From IMG/VR virus record IMGVR_UViG_3300047452_000109, positions 1-31,955 of that record: a stretch of 31,955 nt of DNA, one strand, 5' to 3'. Position numbers and translations under genes: made by a program. The stretch is from a virus. Below the pieces are notes generated by a model that was not told where the DNA came from, searched no databases, and was given only the letters and a program-made list of their open reading frames with translations. Each line of letters begins with the position of its first letter. Position 1 is the first letter of the stretch. This document shows, one piece after another, positions 7,037 to 15,198 of the stretch.

Positions 7037-7489
7037 TTACTTGCTGTCGATTACTGACGAATCATTAATCTTAATTGTTTTAGGCTTTAGTGCTTCTGGT
7101 ACTTCACGTACTAAATGCACATTCAGCATACCTAATTCAAGGTTTGCATTTGCTACCTTAACGTGGTCAGCAAGTGTGAACTCTCTACGGAAGTTGCGTC
7201 CGCCAATACCTTTGTGTAGGTAATTAACATCTTCATCTCCTTTAGGAGCAGTTCCCTCAATCTTTAATTGATCACCATCTGTTGTGATTGAAAGATTGTC
7301 CATACCAAAGCCAGCAACGGCTAATGAGATCATATACTCATCTTCGTTGATCTGTGCAATGTTGTATGGGGGATAACCATTTCCGTTTGGACTATTTGCG
7401 AACTGTCTTTCCATTTCGTTGAATAGTCTGTCAAAGCCAATAGTAGCTCTGTGGAAGTTTGGTAGGTCTAGAGTTGTTAGTCTTGTCAT
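7037..7489 (-). CDS. Small heat-shock protein, Hsp20/IbpA type
   Basis: The 150-residue protein has an IbpA-like N-terminus (FHRATIGFDRLFNEMER), an alpha-crystallin domain (about 38-130; YNIAQINEDEYMISLAVAGF, GRNFRREFTLADHVKV) and a C-terminal I-x-I motif (TIKI) used for oligomer assembly. Such holdases bind unfolded proteins and pass them to refolding chaperones. It lies downstream of groES and groEL, consistent with a phage chaperone set. A GATAAATA box at 7550-7557 and an AGGAG site precede it, so it may be transcribed separately from groEL. Confidence 0.92.
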   Translation of the reverse strand: MTRLTTLDLPNFHRATIGFDRLFNEMERQFANSPNGNGYPPYNIAQINEDEYMISLAVAGFGMDNLSITTDGDQLKIEGTAPKGDEDVNYLHKGIGGRNFRREFTLADHVKVANANLELGMLNVHLVREVPEALKPKTIKINDSSVIDSK

Positions 7490-7524
7490 TGTTTTCTCCT
7501 TATAATAAGCAAGATTAATATTAA

Positions 7525-7545
7525 TGTAACCCTTTCGGCGTTACA
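7525..7545 (-). other. GAAA-tetraloop hairpin in the hsp20 leader
   Basis: On the minus strand TGTAACGCC and GGGTTACA pair around a GAAA loop with one bulged G. It lies between the GATAAATA box (7550-7557) and the hsp20 ribosome site, so it would fold in the 5' leader. No T-tract follows. Its role is unknown. Confidence 0.4.
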
Positions 7546-7549
7546 CATT

Positions 7550-7557
7550 TATTTATC
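7550..7557 (-). promoter_or_regulatory. Late-type promoter box before hsp20
   Basis: The minus strand reads GATAAATA, just after the groEL stop codon and about 60 bases upstream of the hsp20 ATG. Confidence 0.45.
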
Positions 7558-7559
7558 AT

Positions 7560-9203
7560 CTAATAATCCATTGGATCCGGAGCGTGAACACTTTCTGGAT
7601 CAAAAGGTTTATCTTTTGCGTCCAAAGGTTGTGTAATAGTAATGCTACAATCTGATGTAATCAGCAATCCAGCAATACTCGCCGCGTTTTCCAATGCAGT
7701 CTTAGTGACTTTAACCGGATCAATAATGCCCATTTGCATCATATCACCGTATTCTCCAGTAGCGGCATTATAACCATAATTGTCACTACCTTCAAGAATT
7801 TTGTTAACAACAACATCAGGTGATTCGCCTGCGTTATCTACAATTTGTCTAATAGGAGCTTCAAGTGCTTTTGCTACAATGTTAACTCCTGCTGTTTGAT
7901 CAACATTAGTAATGTTAGTGTCTGCTAGTGCAGACTTTGCTCTCATTAATGCTACTCCGCCGCCTGCTACAATACCGTCGCCAATGGCTGCTCTAGTTGC
8001 GTTTAATGCATCGTCATATCGATCTTTCTTTTCGTTAATTTCTACTTCACTACGTCCGCCAACTTTAATAACAGCAACACCGCCTGTAAGTTTAGCTAAA
8101 CGGTTGCGTAGTTTATCAGCGTTATAATCATTAGAAGCAGTTGATAACTGTGTTCTAATATGCTGTACACGTTCTTCAATTACTTCTGGGTCACCTCTAC
8201 CACCAATAAAGGTTGTAGTTAACTGGTCAACTTCAATGCGGTCACAAACACCTAATTGTTCAAGTGTAGCTGTGGTTAAATCTCTATTAAGTTCCTTAGA
8301 GAAAACTGTTCCGCCTGTCAGCGTTGCAATATCTTCTAATGCTGGAAGTCTACGATCTGCAAAACTTGGTGCTGTTACTACACAACATTTTAAAGAACCG
8401 TTCTGATGATTCATTAATAGTGTTTGCATAGGAATTTCTTCAATGTCTTCTGCAACAATCAAAATAGGGCAACGTGTTTTCGATACTTCGTCTAGCAACG
8501 GTACTATATCTGCAATATCTGTAATTGTTTTATCATATAAGAAAACAAAGCAATCTTCTAATACAGTTTTAAGTGCTTCGTGGTCAGTGGAAAAATAAGC
8601 ATTCATATAACCACGATCAATTTGTAATCCAGTTACAACTTCTAGTTCATCCTCTAAACCTTTAGCTGTTTCAATTGAAATAGCACCTTCTTTGCCTACT
8701 GCTTCTAATCCTTCGGCAATGTTTTTACCAATAGACGCATCTGAGTTAGCTGATAACTGTGCCACTTGCATTATTTCTTCTGATGCAGAACAAGTTTTAG
8801 CTTTAGTAGTTAATTCTTCGCACACTTTATCTGAAGCATAATCAATGCCTCTTTTTAAATCCATTGGATGAAATCCTGCCGCAACCAATTTTAATCCTTC
8901 AGTAACAATTGCCTGTGTTAATACTGTTGCTGTAGTCGTGCCATCGCCTGCTTTTGATGCAGTATTTGCGGCTGCTTCGTACACCATTACAGAACCCATA
9001 TTTTCTAAAGGATCTTTAAGCCATACTTCTTTAGCAACACTAACACCGTCTTTGGTTACTGTAGGTCTTTTAAAAGGTTGTTGGATAATGACATTTCGAC
9101 CTTTTGGGCCTAGTGTGCTTTTTACAGCGTTAGATATTGTATTAATCCCCACCATTAGTTTATTATGGCTTTCTGATCCAAATCTTACATCTCTATAATC
9201 CAT
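7560..9203 (-). CDS. groEL: GroEL chaperonin (Hsp60)
   Basis: The protein is full length at 547 residues and collinear with bacterial GroEL: TLGPKGRNVIIQ and VTKDGVSVAKE at the N-terminus, the GDGTTTATVL ATP-binding segment, and a C-terminal equatorial domain with GDGIVAGGGVALMRA and ITSDCSI. The C-terminus ends HAPDPMDY rather than in the flexible Gly-Gly-Met tail of most bacterial GroELs, so the cavity floor differs. It probably forms the folding cage with the adjacent GroES, perhaps for phage capsid or tail proteins as host GroEL does for T4 gp23. AGGAG precedes the ATG, and an AATAAATA box overlaps the end of groES (9229-9236). Confidence 0.97.
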   Translation of the reverse strand: MDYRDVRFGSESHNKLMVGINTISNAVKSTLGPKGRNVIIQQPFKRPTVTKDGVSVAKEVWLKDPLENMGSVMVYEAAANTASKAGDGTTTATVLTQAIVTEGLKLVAAGFHPMDLKRGIDYASDKVCEELTTKAKTCSASEEIMQVAQLSANSDASIGKNIAEGLEAVGKEGAISIETAKGLEDELEVVTGLQIDRGYMNAYFSTDHEALKTVLEDCFVFLYDKTITDIADIVPLLDEVSKTRCPILIVAEDIEEIPMQTLLMNHQNGSLKCCVVTAPSFADRRLPALEDIATLTGGTVFSKELNRDLTTATLEQLGVCDRIEVDQLTTTFIGGRGDPEVIEERVQHIRTQLSTASNDYNADKLRNRLAKLTGGVAVIKVGGRSEVEINEKKDRYDDALNATRAAIGDGIVAGGGVALMRAKSALADTNITNVDQTAGVNIVAKALEAPIRQIVDNAGESPDVVVNKILEGSDNYGYNAATGEYGDMMQMGIIDPVKVTKTALENAASIAGLLITSDCSITITQPLDAKDKPFDPESVHAPDPMDY

Positions 9204-9228
9204 TTTATCTCCTTTTATATTACTAAAT

Positions 9229-9236
9229 TATTTATT
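9229..9236 (-). promoter_or_regulatory. Late-type promoter box before groEL
   Basis: The minus strand reads AATAAATA, 25 bases upstream of the groEL ATG and overlapping the groES stop. It would boost groEL over groES. Confidence 0.35.
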
Positions 9237-9525
9237 GTGCTACTAGTGCAACTATCTCAGATTCGACTATGGTTACATATTCTTCTTCTTGATGAGAAAA
9301 CTTGTAACCACTACTAGCATTAATCAATACTTGATCTCCTACTTTAGTAGTTGTAGCAACAAATTGCTTTTTAGCTTCGTCATACGTTCCCGGACCTACT
9401 GCTAAAACTTCGCCTTGGGTGATACCCTCGTGCTTTACGTTTGCAATAATAATTCCGCCAGATGTTTCTGTTTCAGGGTCGTCAATTTTTAAAATAACTT
9501 TATCTTGTATCGCTCTTATATTCAT
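9232..9525 (-). CDS. groES: GroES co-chaperonin (Hsp10)
   Basis: The protein is 97 residues, the standard length: IRAIQDKVILKIDDPETETS, then the mobile loop with GGIIIANV that docks onto GroEL, GEVLAVGPGTYDE, GDQVLINASSGYKF and EEEYVTIVESEIVALV. It caps the GroEL cage. The order groES then groEL matches bacteria, unlike T4, which encodes only a GroES substitute (gp31). The start lies 3 bases after the guaC stop. Confidence 0.96.
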   Translation of the reverse strand: MNIRAIQDKVILKIDDPETETSGGIIIANVKHEGITQGEVLAVGPGTYDEAKKQFVATTTKVGDQVLINASSGYKFSHQEEEYVTIVESEIVALVAQ

Positions 9526-9528
9526 AGT

Positions 9529-10680
9529 TTAGTTTCCGATTGTGGAGTTTTCGTATACTCCGTTGTGTGTTTGTGTACAGCGTACAAACGTTGTACAGCG
9601 CATTAGATGCTTTAAGCGTATAGCACCTGCATATGTACAAGTACTACGCACACCGCCTAGTATGTCTTGTACAGTGTTTCCTACAGCACCTCTGTAAGGC
9701 ACTAGGACTGTTCTACCTTCGCTTGAACGATAGTCTTTCAGTCCGTCAAAATGTTTGTCGTTTGCACTTTTGCTACTCATACCGTAGAACTGTACAAACT
9801 GTTTTTGTTCAACGTGGCGTGTTTCTTTTGTTTGGTCGCCAACATCTTCACGTATTAATTCATTTGTTTGATAGTACTTGGTAATAACATCGCCACCGCC
9901 TTCATCGTGTCCAGCAAGCATACCGCCTAGCATTACAAAGTCAGCGCCAGCGGCAAATGCTTTAGCGACATCTCCAGGACAAGTACAACCCCCGTCAGCA
10001 ATGATGTGACCACCAAGGCCGTGAGCAGCATCTGCACATTCGATAACTGCCGAGAGTTGAGGATAGCCGACACCAGTTTGTATACGAGTAGTGCATACAC
10101 TACCAGGACCAATACCCACTTTAACAATATCTGCTCCTGCAAGAATAAGTTCCTCCGTCATTTCGCCTGTTACTACATTCCCGGCGATGATTATAATATG
10201 TGGATAGTTTTGTCTAAATCCTCTTACAAAGGCAGCAAACCTTTCTGAGTAACCGTTTGCAACATCAATGCAAACATACTTTAGATTACCATCTGCTTGT
10301 TCGTATACTTCACGAAACTTTTGATGATCGTTATCAGTAATACCAATGCTCATTGCTACATAGTTTGTTCGCAAGTAGTCATCAGTATCAAAGAACTCAA
10401 CAATCTCTTCTACACTATAAGTCTTAACCAAGCAGGTCATAATGTTTTGTTTAGCAAGTGTGTCTGCCATTTCAAATGTACCAACACCGTCCATATTACT
10501 TGCCATAATAGGTACACCACGCCAATGTCTGTATTCACTATTTTCAGGAAACTCTGGCTTGTAGTTACGATAAGTGTAACCACGTTCTAGATCTACATCT
10601 TTACGACTTCCAAGTGTCGAACGTTTAGGACGTATTAGAACATCCTTGTAGTCTAATTTTACGTCTTCTTCAATACGCAT
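9529..10680 (-). CDS. guaC: GMP reductase (IMPDH/GMPR family)
   Basis: The 383-residue protein matches GMP reductase rather than IMP dehydrogenase: it lacks CBS domains, and the active-site loop reads [11 protein letters not shown] (189-199, catalytic Cys196) followed by [40 protein letters not shown] and [12 protein letters not shown], all GMPR-specific. The C-terminal [20 protein letters not shown] also fits. It is about 35 residues longer than E. coli GuaC. The reaction is GMP + NADPH to IMP + NH3 + NADP+, allowing guanine nucleotides from degraded host RNA to be recycled towards adenine nucleotides. It is directly followed by groES. Confidence 0.92.
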   Translation of the reverse strand: MRIEEDVKLDYKDVLIRPKRSTLGSRKDVDLERGYTYRNYKPEFPENSEYRHWRGVPIMASNMDGVGTFEMADTLAKQNIMTCLVKTYSVEEIVEFFDTDDYLRTNYVAMSIGITDNDHQKFREVYEQADGNLKYVCIDVANGYSERFAAFVRGFRQNYPHIIIIAGNVVTGEMTEELILAGADIVKVGIGPGSVCTTRIQTGVGYPQLSAVIECADAAHGLGGHIIADGGCTCPGDVAKAFAAGADFVMLGGMLAGHDEGGGDVITKYYQTNELIREDVGDQTKETRHVEQKQFVQFYGMSSKSANDKHFDGLKDYRSSEGRTVLVPYRGAVGNTVQDILGGVRSTCTYAGAIRLKHLMRCTTFVRCTQTHNGVYENSTIGN

Positions 10681-11259
10681 TTATTTTGCTCCACAGTTAA
10701 ATGAAATACTAATCCTGTTTTGGTTGGTTGTGTTTCCATCAACACTGTGATGTAGCCAGCCTGGAAAAATATATAGTGCTCCTGTCTTTGCAGGATAAGT
10801 TGTTTTAGATGAATTAAAATGATGTGGTTGTTTTATTAGTGTACTTGGTAAGTGATACTCGGCACCGTCATTACGCATAAAATTAATATTGCCTTGGCCT
10901 TCTACTGCATCAATATAATACACTCCACTAAACACAGCGTCTTGGTGATGATGAGTATGATTGTATGCTCCTGGAGGGTTAATATTAATCCACACGTTAT
11001 ACAACGTAACAGGATTCAATCCAACTGACTCTGCAATCTCGTTAACTGCTTCATCAATATGTTTTACTAATTGATCAAGTTCTGCACTGTCACCAGATTT
11101 AATATCGTTACTTTGATATCCGCCATAGTTACTAATAACTCTACCTTTGTCAACTTGTGCGTGATTATTCGCATAAGCCTTTAGTGCTTCGTTATCAATG
11201 CCTTTTACATCAGCGTTCCAAATGACACTGGGAAACCAAGGCTCTGCATTCATCGGCAT
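10681..11259 (-). CDS. 2-oxoglutarate/Fe(II) oxygenase, TIGR02466 type
   Basis: The 192-residue protein matches the phage-common 2OG-Fe(II) oxygenase family: WFPSVIWNADV at the start, YNVWININPPGAYNHTHHH, then the iron ligands His105 and Asp107 (HQD) and a distal His in PGWLHHSV (170/171), with Arg182 in QNRISISFN as the expected 2-oxoglutarate anchor. The substrate is unknown; members are frequent in cyanophages and pelagiphages. The stop and the guaC start are adjacent with no gap. An ATG two codons in (MNAEPW) is an alternative start. Confidence 0.88.
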   Translation of the reverse strand: MPMNAEPWFPSVIWNADVKGIDNEALKAYANNHAQVDKGRVISNYGGYQSNDIKSGDSAELDQLVKHIDEAVNEIAESVGLNPVTLYNVWININPPGAYNHTHHHQDAVFSGVYYIDAVEGQGNINFMRNDGAEYHLPSTLIKQPHHFNSSKTTYPAKTGALYIFPGWLHHSVDGNTTNQNRISISFNCGAK

Positions 11260-11262
11260 TGC

Positions 11263-11523
11263 TTAGTATCCTTGATCTTTGTTTTGCTTTTGTTTTTTCT
11301 TCCAACGTGCAATACCAGCGGCTTTTGCTTTAGCACGTTTTTCACTAGGCTTAACGTAGTGTGTACGTTCTCTTAGCTCTTGAAGTACGCCTGCTTGTTG
11401 TACTTTCTTTTTAAAAATACGCAGGGCTTTATTAAAATCACCATTACGTACAGTAACCGTCAGTCCTGCGGGTGTATCTTTTTCGTTCCTTTGATTCCCG
11501 CGATCTCTGTTATCTCTTCTCAA
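11263..11523 (-). CDS. rpsU: Ribosomal protein bS21 homologue
   Basis: The 86-residue basic protein carries the bS21 core LTVTVRNGDFNKALRIFKKK followed by VQQAGVLQELRERTHYVKPSEKRAKAKAAG. In bacteria bS21 sits near the mRNA exit channel and affects initiation; phage copies, known from pelagiphages, may bias host ribosomes towards phage mRNA. The N-terminal 20 residues (RRDNRDRGN) are an added charged tail. The start is TTG at 11523, supported by a perfect AGGAGGT four bases upstream; the next in-frame starts fall inside the domain. It overlaps the preceding gene by 14 bases. Confidence 0.93.
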   Translation of the reverse strand: MRRDNRDRGNQRNEKDTPAGLTVTVRNGDFNKALRIFKKKVQQAGVLQELRERTHYVKPSEKRAKAKAAGIARWKKKQKQNKDQGY

Positions 11524-11908
11524 GTTGACCTCCTATTAAGTCTTCAATTATATCTAATCCATAAATTCTATTTGGACTTAGTTTATTATACAACATCCAG
11601 TCGTCATTTGTCAACCAATAAGTGTGTGGTAAACTTACCAAATAACTGCTTAGTGTTTTAACGTGGGCTGGACTGTTGTCGTAGTCTAGAATAACAATGT
11701 TACTCATTTTAGAAGTAGTCAACAGCCAATCGACATCAGCTTCTTCTTCAGGCAAATTATACAAATAGATATTAATTTGCCCTTGTGTGTTTGCTAATAT
11801 TTCTTGTGCTTGTTCTCTTACCGCATCACTCGGATATATTAATACTACCGAGTAATTTTGATTGAATAATTTATCTGGTGGAGTGATCAATAATAATTTA
11901 TTATCCAC
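11510..11908 (-). CDS. Unrecognised 132-residue phage protein
   Basis: I do not recognise this protein. It shows alternating hydrophobic strands and helices (VVLIYPSD, INIYLYNLP, NIVILDYDN), which suggests an alpha/beta fold of the receiver or Rossmann type, but no catalytic motif. It has no signal peptide or membrane segment. The start is GTG at 11908 (VDNKLLL), overlapping the end of the large membrane protein gene region by a 2-base gap, with only a weak ribosome site. It overlaps the bS21 start by 14 bases, so it is part of the same operon. Confidence 0.7.
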   Translation of the reverse strand: MDNKLLLITPPDKLFNQNYSVVLIYPSDAVREQAQEILANTQGQINIYLYNLPEEEADVDWLLTTSKMSNIVILDYDNSPAHVKTLSSYLVSLPHTYWLTNDDWMLYNKLSPNRIYGLDIIEDLIGGQLEKR

Positions 11909-11910
11909 TG

Positions 11911-13941
11911 TTACTTATCTAACCTCTTCCAAAGTGATGAATCGTTTTGTTCTTCATTCTGTATATAACTATCTTTGGTAGACGGATCATCTAAATCTGG
12001 CTTTGTTTCTTTAACAATTTGTTTGCCTTTGTCCTTCATAATGTATTCTTGATTATCAAGTTCTTCAGGATAGAACACTCTATTTTTTGTATCTGGAATA
12101 CTGTCTTGTTCTTTGGCAACTTCTTCTTCAGCGGCTGCTACCCACTTATTCCAACTCTCCAGATCGTTTGATTCTTCCGACGATTCTATACTTTTTTTTT
12201 GAGGCTCGTCTTCGAACTCTTTGTCTAAGGTTTCTTGATCGATGTCTTCATAAGCCGGTACTTCGTCTGGTTCCACTCGCTCAGTTGTTGCATCTGGATT
12301 GGTAGTATCATCTTTTGGTACCACGTCTCCACTATCTCCATCTGGAGTAACATCATCTTCTGTAGCATTTACTTCTTCCTCTTCCTCTTTAGGTGGCGCA
12401 GGAGCATCAGGATTATAAGGAACGTTGTCAACTATACGCTGTGCTCTTGCTCGTTCGTATTCTTCTCTCTCGAGCCGAAGACGTTCACCGTCGTCATCCT
12501 TGGGTTTTCTAAACTCAAAGGTATATTGACTGGCGATCAAAAGTAATACTGCTAATGGATCAAACACAAAGATAATAATCATAATTACCCAACGCACTGC
12601 TTCTTCTAGCATATTGTTGTCTGCTTGTTCGCCATAAACAAACTCAGCAATGTATTTGATTGGACCTACTTCTGCTTCTAGTTTACGGTATTCGCTTTCT
12701 AGTGCAATTCGTTCCTCAGTTAATGTTTCTATTTCAGATGATGCGGTTCGAACTCGTTCGGACTGCTCGTCTATGGCCTTTTGGACCTCATCTGCGTTTT
12801 CTTTGTTACCAAGTTGCGCTCTTAGTCTATTGATTAATTCATTTGATTGAGCGACTTGATCCTCTGCGCTCTTACGCAGACGTTGTATTTCATCTCTTGC
12901 TGTTGCAATAACAGGCGATTCAGTTTGACGTACTTCGTCAATCTTGCCTAGCATTGTAAGCTCACGTTCTTTGAGCGCAGGAATTTGTACTGTACGTATA
13001 TCCTTGACTACGTCTGCTAATCTTACACGCTCGTTGTCTACTGTAGTTGTAGCGTTTTTGCGTACTGTTGCTACTTCGCCTTGTATTTGCGTTATACGTT
13101 CACGTTGTGCCGCAACCCAAGCTACTAATGCTCTACGTGTGTTTCCACCAAATGCTCCGTCACTGCTTACGCCTATGATAGCTTGTCCTGCACGTACTTG
13201 ATCACGCTCGCCACTTTGTAGTTGATTGGTTACACGAATGATCTCTTTTTCAATTGCATCTATTTGTGCAAGTAAAGGTTCAACTCCACTTGAGTCTGCA
13301 TTAAGTCCTGCAATCTTAGTTTCGTATTCTTTAGCACTAGTTTCTAAACGTAGGATCTCTGCTGTAATACTTGTAAGCTGATCTTCGTATGGCTTAGTGC
13401 GTGTTGAATCATTTGCTCTGGCATCTGTAATAATTTTATTTTGTTGTTCAATAGCAGGTTGAATACGATCAAATGCTTTGTCAATACGTTCTTGTTCTTT
13501 ATCAATCTGCGACTGTATTGTTGCATCTGCACCTGTGTCACTATTTTCTAAGTCACGAATTCTATTTTCAGAACGTCCAACTATACCTAGCTGTCTATCT
13601 ATTTCTGACTGGATGGTTTCAATACGTGCAACACTTTCTTCGCTTGCACTAGTTTGTTCAATATGCGCTTTTGACAGGAAGCCAAAGATACCCATACTAG
13701 TAATAAACATAAGAACTACTACTGCGGTAGCTAAGTAGGTCCTAAGCCACCAAGCGGCTTTGCTCCAGTACTTGTGTAACCACACTGCGGTAACTAGTTT
13801 ACCTATTTCAAGTACACCTCCCATAATCATAATGGGAACTGCGGCCGCCGCAAAGATTGCAACCAATCCTGCGACAGAGTAATATATTGCTACAGCACTA
13901 ATTGCTAATGCTGTGATTAGAGTTAAAATTGCTAAAAACAT
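11911..13941 (-). CDS. Large membrane-anchored coiled-coil phage protein
   Basis: The 676-residue protein has hydrophobic segments at about 1-44 (two spans) and 68-90, a long coiled-coil region (about 95-430), a fourth hydrophobic segment at 451-472 and an acidic, Pro/Glu/Asp-rich tail (485-676). Residues 253-280 contain SSDGAFGGNTRRALVAW, which resembles the core of peptidoglycan-binding domain 1 (DGxFGxxTxxAV). If the topology is right, the coiled coil lies in the periplasm, where it could contact peptidoglycan, and the acidic tail in the cytoplasm. Similar proteins are, to my recollection, common but unassigned in marine T4-like phages. There is no Shine-Dalgarno site; a GTTAAATA box lies 7 bases before the ATG. 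Confidence 0.8.
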   Translation of the reverse strand: MFLAILTLITALAISAVAIYYSVAGLVAIFAAAAVPIMIMGGVLEIGKLVTAVWLHKYWSKAAWWLRTYLATAVVVLMFITSMGIFGFLSKAHIEQTSASEESVARIETIQSEIDRQLGIVGRSENRIRDLENSDTGADATIQSQIDKEQERIDKAFDRIQPAIEQQNKIITDARANDSTRTKPYEDQLTSITAEILRLETSAKEYETKIAGLNADSSGVEPLLAQIDAIEKEIIRVTNQLQSGERDQVRAGQAIIGVSSDGAFGGNTRRALVAWVAAQRERITQIQGEVATVRKNATTTVDNERVRLADVVKDIRTVQIPALKERELTMLGKIDEVRQTESPVIATARDEIQRLRKSAEDQVAQSNELINRLRAQLGNKENADEVQKAIDEQSERVRTASSEIETLTEERIALESEYRKLEAEVGPIKYIAEFVYGEQADNNMLEEAVRWVIMIIIFVFDPLAVLLLIASQYTFEFRKPKDDDGERLRLEREEYERARAQRIVDNVPYNPDAPAPPKEEEEEVNATEDDVTPDGDSGDVVPKDDTTNPDATTERVEPDEVPAYEDIDQETLDKEFEDEPQKKSIESSEESNDLESWNKWVAAAEEEVAKEQDSIPDTKNRVFYPEELDNQEYIMKDKGKQIVKETKPDLDDPSTKDSYIQNEEQNDSSLWKRLDK

Positions 13942-13948
13942 AGTACTA

Positions 13949-13956
13949 TATTTAAC
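13949..13956 (-). promoter_or_regulatory. Late-type box just before the large membrane protein
   Basis: The minus strand reads GTTAAATA, 7 bases before an ATG that lacks a Shine-Dalgarno sequence. It is a weaker match to the consensus than most boxes here. Confidence 0.3.
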
Positions 13957-13963
13957 CTAATCA

Positions 13964-14380
13964 CTATACTTTAATAAAACGCCAGTTATTTCCAGAACCA
14001 CACGCTTTCTGATTCATAGTAAAAGTCTGACCGTTTGTGTCAATAATTGATGATCTCAGCGTCTTACAAGTCTTACTTCCTGCACGATACATATCAGCAA
14101 CCATTACTTGACCCCTTGCAGTATTTGTACTCCAATCACATCTATTTCCATAATTGGAATTATACAAAGATGTTGCAAGACAGGCTTGGTGTTTGTTGTA
14201 CGACTCTTTGTCTAACTTGTGATACTCGTGTTTAAAAATATTGTATACTACACCTATTGCAGTAGTTGGCTTTTGATAGCCATCAGCGGTGCTAATAGTT
14301 GTACTAGAGCACCCACTAATGAGTGCTAACAGTATACCAATTCCCAGTGATTTGATCACGGCATCTTTTCTGTCTAACAT
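13964..14380 (-). CDS. Lipoprotein with 17-kDa surface-antigen-like C-terminus
   Basis: The frame is open up to 14545, but the start at 14380 (MLDRKDAVIKSLGIG) is chosen because AGGAG lies 8 bases before it and a lipoprotein signal with ALISGC follows at once. The mature protein ends with CKTLRSSIIDTNGQTFTMNQ and KACGSGNNWRFIKV, resembling the C-terminus of the rickettsial 17-kDa surface antigen family (C-R-x...G-x-A-C-x...G-x-W). It probably sits on the inner face of the outer membrane. It is the last of three lipoprotein genes in a row, overlapping the preceding one by 65 bases in another frame. The function is unknown; envelope modification or superinfection exclusion are possibilities. 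Confidence 0.75.
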   Translation of the reverse strand: MLDRKDAVIKSLGIGILLALISGCSSTTISTADGYQKPTTAIGVVYNIFKHEYHKLDKESYNKHQACLATSLYNSNYGNRCDWSTNTARGQVMVADMYRAGSKTCKTLRSSIIDTNGQTFTMNQKACGSGNNWRFIKV

Positions 14381-14660
14381 TGGTTCGTTCTCCTGTAACG
14401 CTGTTAAAAAATTCTTGCTCTGAATACATACACTGTATACTAGGCGGAGTTGTTGCATAAAGTTCAAGTGGATTAGTTGAACACTTTGATCGCTTGCTAT
14501 GATCAATGTCACCGTTGTTTGACTGTGTGTCGCTACTATAGACACAGTCCATAGATGCTTCTACAGGTACAAACGCCGGAGTACTCGAACATCCACTAAG
14601 AACTATAAGAACTACTCCTAGTAAAGGAATACTAATTAGGTAGCTGAGTCGTTGCAACAT
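14316..14660 (-). CDS. Small lipoprotein, surface-antigen-like
   Basis: The 114-residue protein has a lipoprotein signal ending VLSGC (Cys23). The C-terminus CMYSEQEFFNSVTGERTNVR followed by QKRCRDQITGNWYTV resembles that of the next lipoprotein (C...TG/NG...A/R-C...G-N-W) and of 17-kDa surface antigens, so the two may be diverged paralogues. AGAGGAT lies upstream of the ATG inside the preceding gene, which it overlaps by 29 bases. Confidence 0.75.
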   Translation of the reverse strand: MLQRLSYLISIPLLGVVLIVLSGCSSTPAFVPVEASMDCVYSSDTQSNNGDIDHSKRSKCSTNPLELYATTPPSIQCMYSEQEFFNSVTGERTNVRQKRCRDQITGNWYTVSTH

Positions 14661-15117
14661 TAATCTGATCCTCTGGAACTTTAATTTTTACAAACGTAAC
14701 AAATTTACCTTGGTATGGATACGTCATTGAATCAATAATCTCATACTCTTTTAGTGTAGACGGTTTGATCTTATTCGAACGAGTCAATTTGTTATCTTTA
14801 GATTCGTTGTGATATGTTAGATCTGCTTGACTACTAACTACACCATTGATTCTGTCTGCAACTTTTGCTTTAGCGTTCATAATTGCTGTGCTTCTAGAAA
14901 AGTCTTCAAAGCCATCAGTTGCGGCTCCGCAACCTACTAAGTTCTTTTCACGCCAGAACAGTTTGTACCATTCGTCAGTAGTATATTGTTGACAGTCATC
15001 GTACCACTTGGGCACTTTGTATGATGTTGATTCCACGTATGTCTTTGTTGAACTACACGCTGTCATTGTAATCATTGCTACACCTGCTAGTAGCACCGTT
15101 AATTTGCCTTTAATCAT
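14632..15117 (-). CDS. LPP20-like lipoprotein
   Basis: The start at 15117 (MIKGKLTVLLAG) is chosen over the upstream ATG at 15144 because GGAGG lies 7 bases before it and a lipoprotein signal ending TMTAC follows directly. The 161-residue protein contains KNLVGCGAATDGFEDFSRST followed by AIMNAKAKVADRI, resembling the LPP20 lipoprotein family pattern (G-x-G...A-x...A...A-x-A-x-L/V-A), then a segment ending in a beta-rich C-terminus. It is the first gene after a strong TTGACA-N17-TATAGT promoter, so the three-lipoprotein operon is likely expressed early. Confidence 0.75.
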   Translation of the reverse strand: MIKGKLTVLLAGVAMITMTACSSTKTYVESTSYKVPKWYDDCQQYTTDEWYKLFWREKNLVGCGAATDGFEDFSRSTAIMNAKAKVADRINGVVSSQADLTYHNESKDNKLTRSNKIKPSTLKEYEIIDSMTYPYQGKFVTFVKIKVPEDQINVATTQLPN

Positions 15118-15154
15118 AATCAAGCCTCCATAGCCTTGTTTCATTTATAGTTAC

Positions 15155-15183
15155 ACTATACTATAAGTTGTTGTAGTTGTCAA
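15155..15183 (-). promoter_or_regulatory. Sigma70-like promoter of the lipoprotein operon
   Basis: TTGACA (15183-15178) and TATAGT (15160-15155) on the minus strand are spaced by 17 bases. The predicted transcript starts near 15148, about 30 bases before the first lipoprotein ATG at 15117. This form suggests use of host RNA polymerase early in infection. Confidence 0.7.
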
Positions 15184-15198
15184 TACTTTTTGGTAAAC

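Noticed and set aside
9529-10680. IMP dehydrogenase for the IMPDH/GMPR family gene
   Set aside because: No CBS domains, and the active-site surroundings ([24 protein letters not shown]) are those of GMP reductase.
14381-14545. Longer start for the surface-antigen-like lipoprotein
   Set aside because: The extension would put 55 residues before the lipoprotein signal. The ATG at 14380 has AGGAG and is followed at once by the signal.
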